Shown here: positions 33,101 to 45,197 of the stretch, piece by piece
How positions within the stretch are numbered: position 1 is the first letter of the stretch
Layout of the letters: each line of letters starts with the position of its first letter
Assembly: GCA_022605405.1 (NCBI GenBank)
Contig: JABYQQ010000030.1
Location: 1-64,000 of the forward strand
Direction of reading: 5' to 3'
Length of the DNA stretch: 64,000 bases
DNA from: Earliella scabrosa
Lineage: Eukaryota > Basidiomycota > Agaricomycetes > Polyporales > Polyporaceae
Made by a program: the position numbers and the translations under genes
The notes under the pieces: generated by a model
The model's input: the letters and a program-made list of their open reading frames with translations, nothing else
The model's database searches: none
Told to the model about the DNA's origin: nothing

Positions 33101-35628
33101 GAGAGTGCCGCGTTGAAGTCGGGAGCAGGTATTTCAGAGAAGCGTAGGACTTTGTCGGTACCAGATCGGAGACCCAGGTTGGACGAGTCGCCAGCTCGAT
33201 CGCGGCCTGTTTGAGAGAGCGGCGTGGCTGGAGCAGGGAGAGGAATCACAGCAGAAGCGGCCGAAACAAGAGGGACAAAAGGCAGAGACGGCGGATAACT
33301 TGTAGCGTCATCGTCGACAGTGGGCTCGCGTACCAGGGTCTTCTTTCGCGGCCGAACTTCTTGAGGAGGAGCAACGGGCGGCGCGTCATCATCGGAGTCT
33401 AGAACTACCTTCCCGACGCGACCACGAGTGATACGAGCAGTCGACCTAACAGACGTCGGCTCGAAGGAGAGTCGCCCACGAACCACAGTGATGGTTGAAG
33501 CCGACGTTGAACGTCGGACGACCTTGCTACGAGGTGCTGGGCTGTCGTAGTCTGAGATGTCCGAGAGGTCGTCTTGGTCAGTGCCAAAAGCTGTGTCACG
33601 AATTATCTGGCTACGAGTCCGTGCCAGAGCGGTCGCGTTCTTTGGCGGCGCTCTAGACAGAGCGTCCACGTTGTCTTCCGCCGCTCCTTGAGTTTCAATC
33701 GAGTGGGCGGGAAATGCCTTGATCGGCTGAGACGACACTTCCACAGCAGAGACGAATTCATCGAAGTCACCAGCCGACTGGATATCGTCGCTTGACTCCT
33801 CCGTGCGATAGACTGTGGCAAGTCCTAGTCAGAACAAATGTATATGCGCGGACAATAGTGTATACACGCACATTGCGAAACGTTCTCTATGCGCTGCAAA
33901 CGATTAAGTCCACGTTTGTTAGATAGGATTCGAGACAATCACACACCTCACTTTGGCTCGGCTCTACTAATCTGCCGGCGCTGTCGAGCTCCAGTCTCGC
34001 GGGTTCTATCGCAAGCGACAGCTTCGGTATCGAGGGAGATCGTAGTTGTCCCTGTACGAGCTCTCCCTGTCAGTCAAGCAGTCAAGTGAGCATCCGATCA
34101 ACTCTGCAGTACCACTGGCGATCGTACCAGATGTCTGCTCTCTAGCGCCTTGTAGAACGTATCTAGGATATCACCTGGGAGGTAGAAGACCGCATCGAGC
34201 GCGTCTTGAGAAGGATCGTTCTTCGACCGGACCAGATCTTTCCCCACTTTTGGAGGTGAGTTCAAGTTGAGCGTGATCTGGACAAGACCGAGGGTGTGTC
34301 GGTTGCAGGTGATTGCGTTGATGGACTTATATGCAATCTCGAGTGTCTCATACTGATCGCCCTGGGTACACACAATGAATGGAGTTCGCATGTTAGGCTC
34401 GCATACGGTGAGCATACCTCAAGCACAACGTTGGCAAGGAAGGCTTTGTCGTCAGCGAACAAACGATCGGAGGGGTACGAATCCTTGCTAATGACGACAT
34501 CCTTGATCCTGAAGGACTGAGGACTACCGCAGCCGTCATCAGTGTCAGACAAGGCCTAGTCAGAGCAGAGCTTACTAGGCGACATTTCCTCTGGCAAGCG
34601 CATCGACAATCTTGACCGATGTCTCCTCCCAGTCGCTCGTCGGCACGTTCTCCAGAATTTGAGCGATCTCGAGCCCAACAGCAGCAACCTCGGGCGGTGC
34701 AGTGCTTCCAAAGACAGATTGGATGAATGCGGTACGCCGTGCTCGACCGGCGGCGGAGTTGTTCGTGGAGGGTAGGGCGCGAGCGAAAAGATTGAGCAAA
34801 CTTTCGAGCGCGAGGTAGTCTTGACGCAAACCGATCGGGTGAGTACAGAGGGAGGAGCACCACTGAATATGGGCGTACCTCTGGTTCTCCATATGCAAGA
34901 TCCCAGTCGCTCTCCGCCGAGGACCGTCGCATCGCGCAACCTATTCTGATTGGTTGAATGCGAGGCAGAAGCGTCAATGAGAATGTTGTAAGCCTAGTAT
35001 TTCGCGCATATAGTCAACCATAAGTCATGGTGAAGGTAGGTTTGCGTACTGTACACCTCAGGTCGACGCCTGTTCGTGGGGCGGAGAGAGAAAAGCACAC
35101 GTCGCACAAGGTGGGGAAGAGGGCTTCGCCAATAGCATCCTTGGCTTCCTTCGTCTCTACAGCATCAAGATAGTCCTGTCCGTGCACAGTATAAACATGT
35201 CAGTGGACGTATGCAGACGATCGGACTTACCAGAACGCCCGACAGGAGTGCATATAGTACCGACTCCCATAGCCTTTGTTGGTCCTCTAGAGTGCCCCCA
35301 ATTGCAGCCAATATGCGATTGTGATAGACCGACTCAAAGATTGCGGCGGCTAGCTGGAGGGTCGAGAAGGGCACACCAACATAGAGCACACCGAGAGACT
35401 CGCGCAGGAAGCTCGATAGCTTCTGACTGACTTGCTCAGAGATGACAGAGAGTTTCTAGGTTCCGCTACGTTCGTCAGTGGTCTCGCGGATGTAGTATGC
35501 ATCCTCACCAATAACACGAGATGAGTAGATACATGCCCCGCCGCATCGCCCAGCCGTTTCCTCTCCTTCGCCTTGGTCTTCGCGACCGCTTCTTGCAGCA
35601 GCTTCAACGCGCGGTCCACGTCGTCCAT
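30134..35628 (-). CDS. Large protein, candidate meiotic chromosome axis protein (Red1/SYCP2-like layout)
   Basis: Many exons from ATG 35626-35628 (MDDVDRALKLLQEAVAKTKA). The N-terminal part is helical, with leucine-rich pieces such as LYVGVPFSTLQLAAAIFESV and ESLLNLFARALPST, like an ARM-type domain. A strand-rich segment follows (FRIKDVVISKDS, YETLEIAYKSINAITCNRHT, LGLVQITLNL) like a PH-type fold. The middle is long, charged and disordered (Ser/Pro/Lys/Asp, several basic KRAR and RKK motifs). The last 150 residues look coiled-coil (LKRRKEELAAQI, MQRIVEVLDQLHQ, NNISNKFESVRHEAR) and end FPVKLVPPMKW. ARM-like plus PH-like domain, disorder and terminal coiled coil is the published layout of SYCP2/Red1/ASY3 axis cores. 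I rely on layout only; sequence identity was not tested. The gene is divergent from Rna14 with 235 bp between starts. Confidence 0.5.
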
Positions 35629-35863
35629 CGCTTTGCTGTACAACAGGGGCGAGGGCGAGGATGTCGGACGGACGAGGCAGAGGAGGGGCTCTGGACAAGT
35701 CGCGGGCAAGCGCAAGTCGCGTGCAAGGCGCGTATGTAAAGTCGCGTCGCGTCGAGCGCGTCTATCGGAGCGCCGGGACAAGCAGCGACAAACAAGAGAA
35801 GAGAACAAGGCTTTGCGTCGTGCGAATGCAACTTGCCTCTCTACCACCATCGTCATCATCAGA
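35629..35863. promoter_or_regulatory. Short divergent promoter region
   Basis: These 235 bp separate the start codons of the axis-like gene (-) and the Rna14 gene (+), so any regulatory sites must be shared. No TATA box is visible. Confidence 0.5.
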
Positions 35864-38800
35864 ATGTCTGAACCGTCTCCCTCTGAACCTATGGTTGAAG
35901 ACCCTCCTGTGAACGGCCACAATGAAGACGACAAGAGTCAGCTTTCCGAAGATCTCTTGAACACGCTGCGCAAGCTGCAAGAGTCTACTACGCCTTCCAC
36001 CACGACGCCTGCTCTCCCTACTCCAACCCAATCGACCGCTCAAGAGACCCAGGAAACCGTCAAAATGCAAGAGTCGACGCCTCCACCTCTGTCAGAATGG
36101 GACCAACTGCGTGCGCAATTGCGTGAAAAGCCCGTTGATGCAGACAGATGGTTGAAGTTGGTTGCACTTGCGGAGGCTTCTCGCGACCTTGAGAAGATCA
36201 AGGAGACTTACGAAGGCATGCTCGAAGTCTACCCCAACGTTGTCAGCATACTGTTTGCACCCACTCTGAGCTGGCTATCTGACCGACGTTGTAGCCTTCT
36301 GTGCATATCGCGTACCTCAACCATTTCCTCGACGATCCTGCGCATTACCCCCACGCTGAGGCGCTATTCAAGAGATTTTTAGCCAAGTCTGCTTCATCTG
36401 TTGAAGTGTTCAAGGTTTACTTGGGATACATCCGGTACGTAGGTCTCCTGTCCGCAAGGCACCCGACGCCACGCTCAACACTGCGCTCTTCAGGAGAATC
36501 AAGCGCGAGCGTGAAGTTGTCCAACAATGTTACCAGTTTGCACTCGCAAATGCAGGTCAAGACAAGGATAGTTACGAGATATGGCAAGAGTTCATCAACC
36601 ATCTCAAAGCCGGAGAGGTACGCAACGTTCGTCAGAGTGCTCCTTCTCCACGTATCTTGTGCCGCGCGCTTCGCTCCCGGGACCTCGTGTCCGCGATGGC
36701 TTCTCTCTTATCCGCGTTCTCATCGTGGCTGTCGTTGGCTGTGCACCATGATTCCTTTGCGCTCGCTCGCTCGGACTCGGTCACCTGAATTTCGATCACG
36801 TCGCGCTCGACATGTTCAAGTCGTGGCTACTGTCCCCAGGCCGCAATTCGCGGCGTACACGAGGGCTTCGCCAGGCTTGTTCTGACGTGGCCCTTGGGTA
36901 ATGGTATCGGGTACTGGCGATGAAATCGCGGTCCATGATGACTCCGCCGTCCGGCATCGTGGCAGTTGAACTGGCCTGGGTGGAATCATTGGATAACCTC
37001 GACTGATGGCCGAGTCGTTGAAATTTGGTTGCACTAACCCCTTTGGTTACGACGCTTTAGCTTTACTCGCTACAGTTGTATTGCTATGTAAAATGTATAT
37101 CATCTCGTCCTTCTCCACACCGCGTGCATGCCCGAGATCGCGTGATGAGTGCGAGAACCTCAGATCTTTTCCTGGTTTGACATGTTCGTTGTTTGGATAC
37201 TAATCTGACGCATCAGGCCCCCTCGCCTTGGGACGAGCAGCAGAAGATGGTTGCGATACGACGAGCATACCAGCAGGCAGTTCAGATTCCCTTGGAGAAC
37301 GTCAAACGGCTTTGGGAGGAATACCAAGAGTTCGAGAACAAACTTGACAAAATCACTGTGTGTGCCCCCCTTCATCATGCACCTCTCTACGTTCTCACTC
37401 CGTGTCGTTGACCTCTCAGGCGAAGAAGTTCATCTCCGATCTACAAGTGAACCACATGCAGGCGCGCACCGTCCTTAACCAGCTGCAAGAACATCTTTCC
37501 GTGTTGTATGCGCCCAGTGCGACAAAGGGCAATCTGCCTGCGATTTGGCTCCCGCGCCCGCCGACATTCAATCAGGGCGACAAGACACTAATCTCGCGCT
37601 GGCGGCAGTATCTGAAGTGGGAGGAGAGCAACCCGCTTGAGATCGAGGACTCGAACCGTAACACCTTCATTCAGCGCGTGCAGGGTGTGTACAAGAAGGC
37701 CTGTGTGAGGATGCGGTACTATTCCGAGATCTGGTGTGTATTTCATCGGTTCTGCCTCTGTCCTATCTCACGTCTTCGATATGGGGATAGGTACATGGCG
37801 TACGTTTGGACTAGCAGCATTGGGAAGACTGAAGAAGCGCTAGCATTGCTCAAGGCGGGTATTGAGGCGAATCCAGCAAGGTGAGCGGCCCACTCATGGG
37901 TACACGTTGCTTCGCAGCTGACGATCCCCTTAGCTTCGTGTTGAACTATGCGTATGCGGAGGAATTGGAGCGTCACGGGAACTTCGCAGAGGTTCACGCT
38001 GTGTTCGACAAGTTTCTGAAGATCCTGAGCAAGGATCTTGAAGCGCTCGAGGCCAAGGTGAACTCTGCGAACTCATCCTCGAGCTCGATCGGCTCGCAAC
38101 AGGGACAGTCGAAGGACGGTCAAGCTATGGACGTGACCCCGGCTGGCGTGCAGTCGCAGAACTCGTCGTTCAACACGCAGTCTTCGGATGACAGACCCCC
38201 GAAGAACAAGGAACTGACTGACAAGCGCACCGACTATGGCAATGTGTGGATAGTGTACATACGTTTCGCTCGCCGTGCTGAGGGCCTCCAGTCCGCTCGC
38301 ACTCTGTTCGGCAAGGCACGAAGAGATCGTCTGACCCCTTGGGAAGTCCACGAAGCTGAGGGTGCGTCGTTGCCGTCCAGATGTGATCTCGCGAGGTTCG
38401 CTGACGCTAGTGGTGCGCATAGCTCTCATGGAGTACCACTGTGGTAACAAGGACGTCCAGGTAGCCAGCAGGATCTTCGAGAAGGGTATGACGCTGTTCG
38501 GCGACGAGGTCGAATACGTGCTTCGATACCTGAACTTCCTCATCTCCATCAACGATGAGAACAGTGCGTCGTTTCCTCTGCCAGATTGCGCGGGCTGACC
38601 TGTGTGGCTTTGATGTAGACGCGAGAGCACTGTTTGAGCGTGTGATTGGTACTTTCCCCCCTGATAAAGCTCGTCAGCTGTGGGACCGCTGGGCTCGGTA
38701 TGAGTACCAGTATGGCGACCTTGCGACTGCGCAAAAGCTCGAGAAGCGCATGGCCGACGTCTATCCAAATGGTATGTACCCCACTCAGACGTCTCACCAA

Positions 38801-39636
38801 CCCCCTCCACTTCCTGCTCAGATTGATTCACCGACCGCCACTGACGCTCTCTCTGCAGATCCTCCAATTAAGCGCTTTGCGGAAAGACACAAGTATATGA
38901 ACATCGATTCCATCGCCACGCGTGATCTCGGCTTTGTGTTCAACTCGCGCAGCGCGGCTGCGCGCCCGAGCGAGCGCAGCGGGCTCCTGACTCGGACCGA
39001 CACAGTGCAGTCGATTGTGTCTGAATCTGCGAAGACGTCGTCGCAGAGCCAGAGCTCGTCGTCCAAGAGAGCGTCCTCCCCTGACCACTCCCGGCGGCGT
39101 GATGAGAGCCGCGACTACCCCTCGAAGCGTGCGAGGCCCGGCAGTCCGCCCAGAGGCCGCGACCGTGACAAGTGGGATGGCCCGTCGCACCGGCGCCATG
39201 GCTCACCGATGTGGGAGCGAGATCGCGAACGCGACGGCTCGCGGCGGTTCAAGGACGAGCGCGAAGACAAGGGCGTGCAGCTGCCGAACGTTATCTCAGA
39301 GTTCATTGCTACGCTTCCGGCTGCGAACACGTTTGATGGTGCGTGCCTATATTCATGCGATGCGCAATGTGCGAGTTCAGTGCTGACCACCTGCTTGCAC
39401 GCTCTCCAGGTCCTGTCTTCCGTATCGACGATCTCATGCAGCTGTTCCGAAATGCCGTGATTCCTTCCAGCTCTTCTGCTCGACCTCGCTCGCCGCCCCC
39501 TCCTCCGCGCTGTACGTTGATCCTTCTGTCTCGTGTTCCTTCGCTTGCTCACTCGCGTGGTACAGCTGGTGGAAGACCTCCCCCGGATTATGGTCCGTAT
39601 CAAGGCCCGAACAGTGGACGCCGTGGACGCTGGTAA
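35864..39636 (+). CDS. RNA14: mRNA 3'-end processing protein Rna14/CstF77
   Basis: Multi-exon gene, ATG 35864 to TAA 39634-39636. After a disordered acidic N-terminus (MSEPSPSEPMVEDPPVNG), a long run of HAT repeats begins at WDQLRAQLREKPVDADRWLK. Clear family blocks follow: YEIWQEFINHLKAGE, WDEQQKMVAIRRAYQQAVQI, VKRLWEEYQEFENKL and TLFGKARRD. The C-terminus has the monkeytail segment GPVFRIDDLMQLFRNAVIP, which in yeast binds the hinge of Rna15, and ends in a Gly/Pro/Arg tail. Rna14 scaffolds cleavage factor IA (CstF in animals) in the nucleus. An intron of about 599 nt at 36618-37216, joining KAGE to APSPWDEQQ, is ten times longer than the others. Confidence 0.93.
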
Positions 39637-40115
39637 TCATGCCAACCTCCAACCGAAAGCTCTCGTAGTGTAGATCCGACCTTCTCTTGTCGTCTCGCGC
39701 TGTGAGCGTGCCTCCAGACTCTAGGTAGCTATGCGGGTCACGTGTGTCTGCAGGTATGCGTGAAGACTCAGAGCGGAGTGCTAGCGAAGGTCTCGGATTT
39801 GTGTCAACTGTCTCGAGCTCTTGCAGTATGCGTACGATACACGATTTCTTCTTGCATGTAGTCACGTACCAACATGTTTTCCGGACACTCGAAATGATAG
39901 CAACTTCTTGCTGAAGTGGCCGTGGCACTGCCGTGGCATATTTTGTCTGCCACGGGCTCAACGAAGGCACATTGACACCGGTGACCGGAGTGGCGTAAGC
40001 GCTAACCGCAACTTGAACAACACCGCCTCTTGCAGTCACCACATTCACGGTAGGCACCTCGCGACCAGTCATCGTATGTTCCGATCGTCATGGGGACTTT
40101 GTCGCACATAGCTGC
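39637..40115. other. Intergenic, no gene recognised
   Basis: About 480 bp between the Rna14 stop and the ENGase start. A minus-strand frame at 39434-40072 runs antisense to both ends and is not supported. Confidence 0.5.
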
Positions 40116-42720
40116 ATGCCAATCCGCGGGGCTAACCACTCGCCATCCGTCTCTGACGAGGCGCCATTCTTCCGTTCGCTATCCGGCCTCGATGAATGGG
40201 CAGCAGGATCTTCAAGCTCCAGAAAACATGAAGGCGTCCTACCCTACCACCCTCGGAGAGATGTAGAAGGGATGAACGGCGCTGCTGCAAGAGGGAAGCT
40301 GCTGGTAGGACGTTCCCTTGCTCGCCGTGGCAATATGAGAGGCTCACCCACCTCGCCGCAGGTCTGCCATGACTACAAGGGGAGTCGGCGTGCGACGGGA
40401 TGCCTTGCGCTGAGCTGAATATCGAACCGCGTCGTTCGTAGGGAGGCTACGTGGAATCACCCACGGCTCCGTCGTATACGTTCAACTTTTGGAACTACTG
40501 CGAATCGTTCATCTAGTACGTTATCGCCGTCGGGGTCGCTTCACTACGCTGTTCTAATCATATCTGGCAGCTTCTCCCACCATAGGGTGACCATCCCTCC
40601 TTCGGGATGGACGACCGCTGCCCACCGACATGGCGTCAAAATGCTCGGGAATCTGTAAGGCTGAAAATGCTCCTTGTATTTGCGGCGGCGCACGCTCATG
40701 TCGTCGCTGACAGCATTTTCGAGCACGCCGAGTCGGAAGCTGATTGTCTACAGTTACTCGTCGGCTCGCTGCCCAAGTCCACGACAGGCCCGGCGAAGCC
40801 TAACGCGCAGACTCTGCCTGTCTCTCGTCACTATGCCCGGCTGCTCGCCGACCTCGCATACCATAGAGGATTTGATGGCTACCTCCTGAACTTTGAGGTG
40901 CCGTTCCAAGGTGGGGTCGAACAGACGCGCGCTTTGACGTTGTGGATAGCGATGCTGGAGCAGGAACTCAAGCGCAAGGTCGGCGTGCACGCTGAAGTGG
41001 TCTGGTATGTGTCTTCCATTCAAAACATGCTGGGTTGCGATCGCTAACGCCTTGTATGCGTCTCTAGGTATGACAGTGTGATCGTCAACGGACAGCTACG
41101 GTGGCAAGACCGACTCAACAGCGTCAACCTCCCCTACTTCTTGCCTTCGACGGCCTTCTTCTCAAACTATACCGTGAGTCATGCACGTCTCCCGCGTAGG
41201 TTCATGTTCTGATCTCCGCCTAGTGGCCGAACGTGTACCCGTTGATGACGGCACAATATCTCCTCAGTCTCGACCAGACCCACTACCCTCGTCCCAAGCA
41301 GCTCAAGGACCTCTTTATCGGCGTTGACATGTGGGGTCGCGGCTCGCACGGCGGTGGTGGCTTCGGCATCTACAGAGCGATCTCGCACATCGATCCCGAG
41401 TTCCTCGGGCTGAGCGTAGCCCTCTTCGGGCACGCGTGGACGTGGGAGAGCGAGCAGGACAAGCCGGGCTGGTCATGGAAGACGTGGTGGGAGTACGAGC
41501 GCAAGCTCTGGCTAGGGCCGGAGAAGCTGGGCGAGGACGTCCCCGTTCCCGAGCTCAAGCTACGCAAGGGCGAGCCGCCGTGTGAGCATGGGCCATTTCA
41601 GCCCGTCGCAGACTTCTTCCCGCGCCTGCCTCCGCCCAACCCGGCGGACCTCCCGTTCTTCTCGACGTTCTCGCCCGGGGTCGGGTGGGGGTGGTTTGTA
41701 TCCGGCAAGAAGGTGTTCCACTCCGAGAGTGGGTGGACGGACGTCAACAAGACGACGTCCATTGGAGATCTGGTGTTCCCGCGTCCGGCGCTGGCTTGGG
41801 AGAACGGCGACCGCGAGGAGCCTGTACCAGAAGCTCACTCCGATCTCTCGATGGACGATGCCTGGCTCGGCGGGAGCTCGCTCGTGGTCTCCGTGTCGGT
41901 CCCAGGGTCCGAGGCGGAGGACGCGTTCTTCCGTTGTGTATGGTTGCCCATCCAATCCCTCGCAATCACCGCGCGCAAGTCGTACCGGATGACGGTCGTG
42001 TACAAGATCGACGGGCCTGTCGAGGCGAACGTCGGCGCGTCTGTGAAGTCGTTGTCGCAGGGCCACGTCGTCGATTTTGAGGTCTCGTCCTTGCCTGAGA
42101 CACCTCTGAAGAATGGTTGGACCGAGCTCGTCCTGGACTTCACGCTACCTCTCGACCACCCGATGGATATCCTCACAGCGGCCGGCCTCGTCGTTGGCTT
42201 CATGTGCGACGACCCCACGCAGCCCGTCGACTTTGCAGTCCACGCAGGCTTGCTCAGCGTCCACGGCAACCCTCCCACACCGGCGCACACCCCGCTCAGC
42301 CCAAAGGTGATTTGGGCCGACTTCGCTGCCGACGCGCCTAAGGGAGAGACAGCGTTTGCGGGGACGCTGACATGGGACACGGGAATATCCTTAGGCCCGC
42401 TCCCGATGCTGAGCCTGACCTCGGCCGAGGACACGCAGCCGGCATGGATCCTCGACTATCCCCCACCGGGCTTTGCGTGGTTCAACGTGTACGTCCAGGC
42501 CCATACGGGCGAGGGTTCAGCGATGCCTCCTGAGGAGGCAATTTGGGTGGGGACGACGGGTCTGGACGGACGCGCAAATAGGTTCTACGTGGATCCTGCA
42601 TGCGTGCGGGAGGAGCAGAAGGGTGCAAGTCGTGCCCGGTTCTATGTGCAGGGAGTGACGGACAAGGGGAGGGTTCTGGGTTGGGAGGATTGTGCCTTCG
42701 TGGATGTGACTGCGTCGTAG
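40116..42720 (+). CDS. Endo-beta-N-acetylglucosaminidase (ENGase, GH85)
   Basis: ATG 40116 (MPIRGANHSPSV), TAG 42718-42720, six or so exons. Early exons give VLPYHPRRD, GKLLVCHDYKG and YTFNFWNY, then YFSHHRVTIPPSGWTTAAHR and GVKMLGNLIFEHAE, all standard GH85 blocks. The catalytic motif FDGYLLNFE has its Asn and Glu at 40889-40891 and 40895-40897. DLFIGVDMWGRGSHGGGGF and the downstream Trp-rich region follow. The enzyme cleaves the chitobiose core of N-glycans, releasing free glycans. I see no signal peptide, so it should be the cytosolic type that acts with glycoprotein quality control. The acceptor of the intron at about 40396-40447 is uncertain, giving KGSYVES or KGGYVES. Confidence 0.9.
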
Positions 42721-43408
42721 ATGTTGCACCCGTCCAACGGGTAAGCAATTGATCTTTTGGGTGAAGATAGAAATTTTCGAGCTACTTTTCTCCCGAGTCG
42801 CACAAAGATAGAGACGGAAAGAGTGGCATTGAGTCGCTAGACTACTGTACAACATCCATGTCCGATAGATCTAGGTCGTAACATGCAGGATGACGACGCA
42901 CCTGAAGCAATCCACCATCTTCATGAAGCGTGTATGCTTTTCTTAGTGCTCAATCGTCCACGGTGTATCAACGCGAAGTTCGAACGGTCAAGCGTGGAGA
43001 AAGCGAAGTCAATCTTCCACATCACCAGTAAAGGAGACGAAGGCATTGAACGCCATGTCCCTAGGCATAAGCGAGTGGGCAGGAGAGGGCGACGAGGCTA
43101 CAGGCGGGACTACACTGAGCAGATTGGCCGGGACGGAAAGTTGCAAACGTATAGATTGAGAATATTGCTGGCAGTGGAGGGGATGTCGGTGCAAGAGCAG
43201 AAGACACCTTGAAACACCGAGACAAAATGCGTGTTGGTTTGGACCTGCCCTGAAGTTGGCGAGACCATCACGTGACATACACGCGCCCAGTCGGACGCGT
43301 CTCGCGTCGGGTCGTCTGCCCTGAAACACCACTTGAACCACTCCCATCATCCTCTTCTCGTCCTTCGCCCCGACCGCCTCCATCTTGCTCGCGAACACGA
43401 CAACGAAA
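42721..43408. other. Intergenic, no gene recognised
   Basis: About 690 bp with no recognisable gene. The frame at 42883-43212 is basic but unsupported. Confidence 0.45.
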
Positions 43409-45197
43409 ATGATGTTGACACCCTCAACGGAACCACCCCCACCGCAAACGACTCGCATCGAGCCTCAGACGCAGGCGGTCAAACCAGACGTTACCCTGCA
43501 ACCACCCAACATTAGCCAGTCATGTGGGCAACCCGGAGACAGCAACCGCGGTGCGCACGGACTACTGGAGAGGCTGAAAGTGCCGACGGTGGTGCTCGAA
43601 ACACCGTCGATCTCCCCCGCAATGGCAGGAGCGCTCTCACTCTCGCTACTCGGGCATACACTCTTCCTGAAAAATCAGATCCCCTTGTACGTTCATCCCT
43701 GTCCTAAGTCGTACTGCTACTGACCATTGTGCTAGCCCCGTGGCTCAGCTAACCCGTATGCCGGCAGGCAAGTCTAACCCGAAGGCAGCGAAGAAGCGGG
43801 AAGAGCTCATCACGACCTTCGATACCCTTGACTCACACCTGCGCACCACATTCGATGCAATTTCGACCGCGTACGCGAAGTGCAAGTCTGGCCACGCTGT
43901 GAATTACAGCCCGAGCGACAATCACCAGATCGAAAGCGCGTCAAGTGGGCCAGCACCCGCTCGCAAGGGCACAGCGCACCTGATGTTCGTCCTAGGATCC
44001 AGTGTCGCCGCGGCTCGCGCACGGATCCTCCTCACTATCGATGGAATAGATGTGAAAATGTGGGGTTCGCGTACTCAAGACCAATCGGACGACGAGGACG
44101 TTAGCGGTAGTGACGAAGAATCCGACTGCGAGAGCAGTGGGGAAGAAGAATCTGAGTGTGAGAGTGGCGAGGAGGGATCCGAGGAGAGCGATGACGAGGA
44201 CACTGGAGAGGATGAAGATGACGAGGACAGACTATCGGACTCCACGGATAGCGATGAAGGCTTGAGCGACGGCGAGTCGTCTGACTCCGATTCCGGACCA
44301 CCACTCTCCCGTACGCCATCTCCGGACCTGCCGGTAGCCCGCTCCCTTGCGCCCTCGCCAGACCCATTACCCTCTGCTCAAGTGCCCTCAACGCCTCCAG
44401 GTGCGCCTCCAATGCCGTTCATGTTCGTCCCACCACCGCCACCTCCTTTATCCACCATCACGTCCACTATCACCAATGCAACGTCTCCGCGTATCATGGA
44501 GGCAAATCGGCCGTCACCATCTTCCTACTCCAAACCGAATGTAAAATTGCCGTGTACCGTGCAGCTCTCTACACCGCAACCTCCACCACGCAAACCCGCA
44601 GTAAAGCAATCTTCCGCCTCACGAGAGGTGACTCCCGCTCCTCAGTTGTCGCACGTCGAAGAGCAGCAAGCCCTTCGTTCCGCTCAACGACTGCTCTCCC
44701 GCACCCTGATGAACGCATGGGTCAATGGCGAGGGCGACATGTCGAGCGAACTCGGTACGTCCCATCTCTGATGTGGGTATGCGTTGTATCTGACAGATCC
44801 AATAGCCCCTACGCAGACACATATATACCTGCGCGCCCCGCGACGGTTCGCGCATCCTGCCTGGGCGGCGCGACAGAATCTGACGCGCACCTTGGATGGG
44901 ATCTTGAAATCCTTCCTCGAGGATGCCGGAGCGGTGACCGCTCCGCCTGGTACGAAGACGAAACCCAAGAGCCGCGGTACGCGGACTGAAGGCGCGTGGA
45001 TTGGGTGCAGAGGCGGATCGGCGTTCGCTGCGCGCGAGTCCATCAAGCATGCGCCGACCGCCCCTCGAGGCGGGAGTGAAGACGACGTCATGGAAGATGA
45101 CGACGAAGGCAAAGACGCCGGCATCGAGGAGGACGAGGAGGACGAAGAGATCTGGTGGGCGTGGGACGGGAAGATCGTGGGCTTTGCGGACTGGTAA
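43409..45197 (+). CDS. p31comet/MAD2L1BP-like protein (candidate Mad2-binding protein)
   Basis: Three exons: 43409-43686, 43736-44754 and 44806-45197, giving 562 residues with all junctions in frame. The start is MMLTPSTEPPPPQTT. The first domain block spans the first junction: LSLSLLGHTLFLKNQIPFPV followed by AQLTRMP. Next come KKREELITTFDTLDSHLRTT and HLMFVLGSSVAAARARILLT. Order and spacing recall animal p31comet, where a helix ending in QQLPLPYEQL is followed by an ALAELESVLSHL-like helix and a VLILLGG strand. A long acidic and Pro-rich insertion follows (about 44080-44460), then THIYLRAPRRFAHPAWAARQ and an acidic tail ending KIVGFADW. p31comet binds closed Mad2 to silence the spindle checkpoint with TRIP13. 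The assignment is from pattern similarity and needs a profile search. Confidence 0.55.

Noticed and set aside
41560..42434. Overlapping minus-strand frames of about 170-200 codons
   Set aside because: Antisense to the GH85 ENGase coding region, which is clearly conserved.
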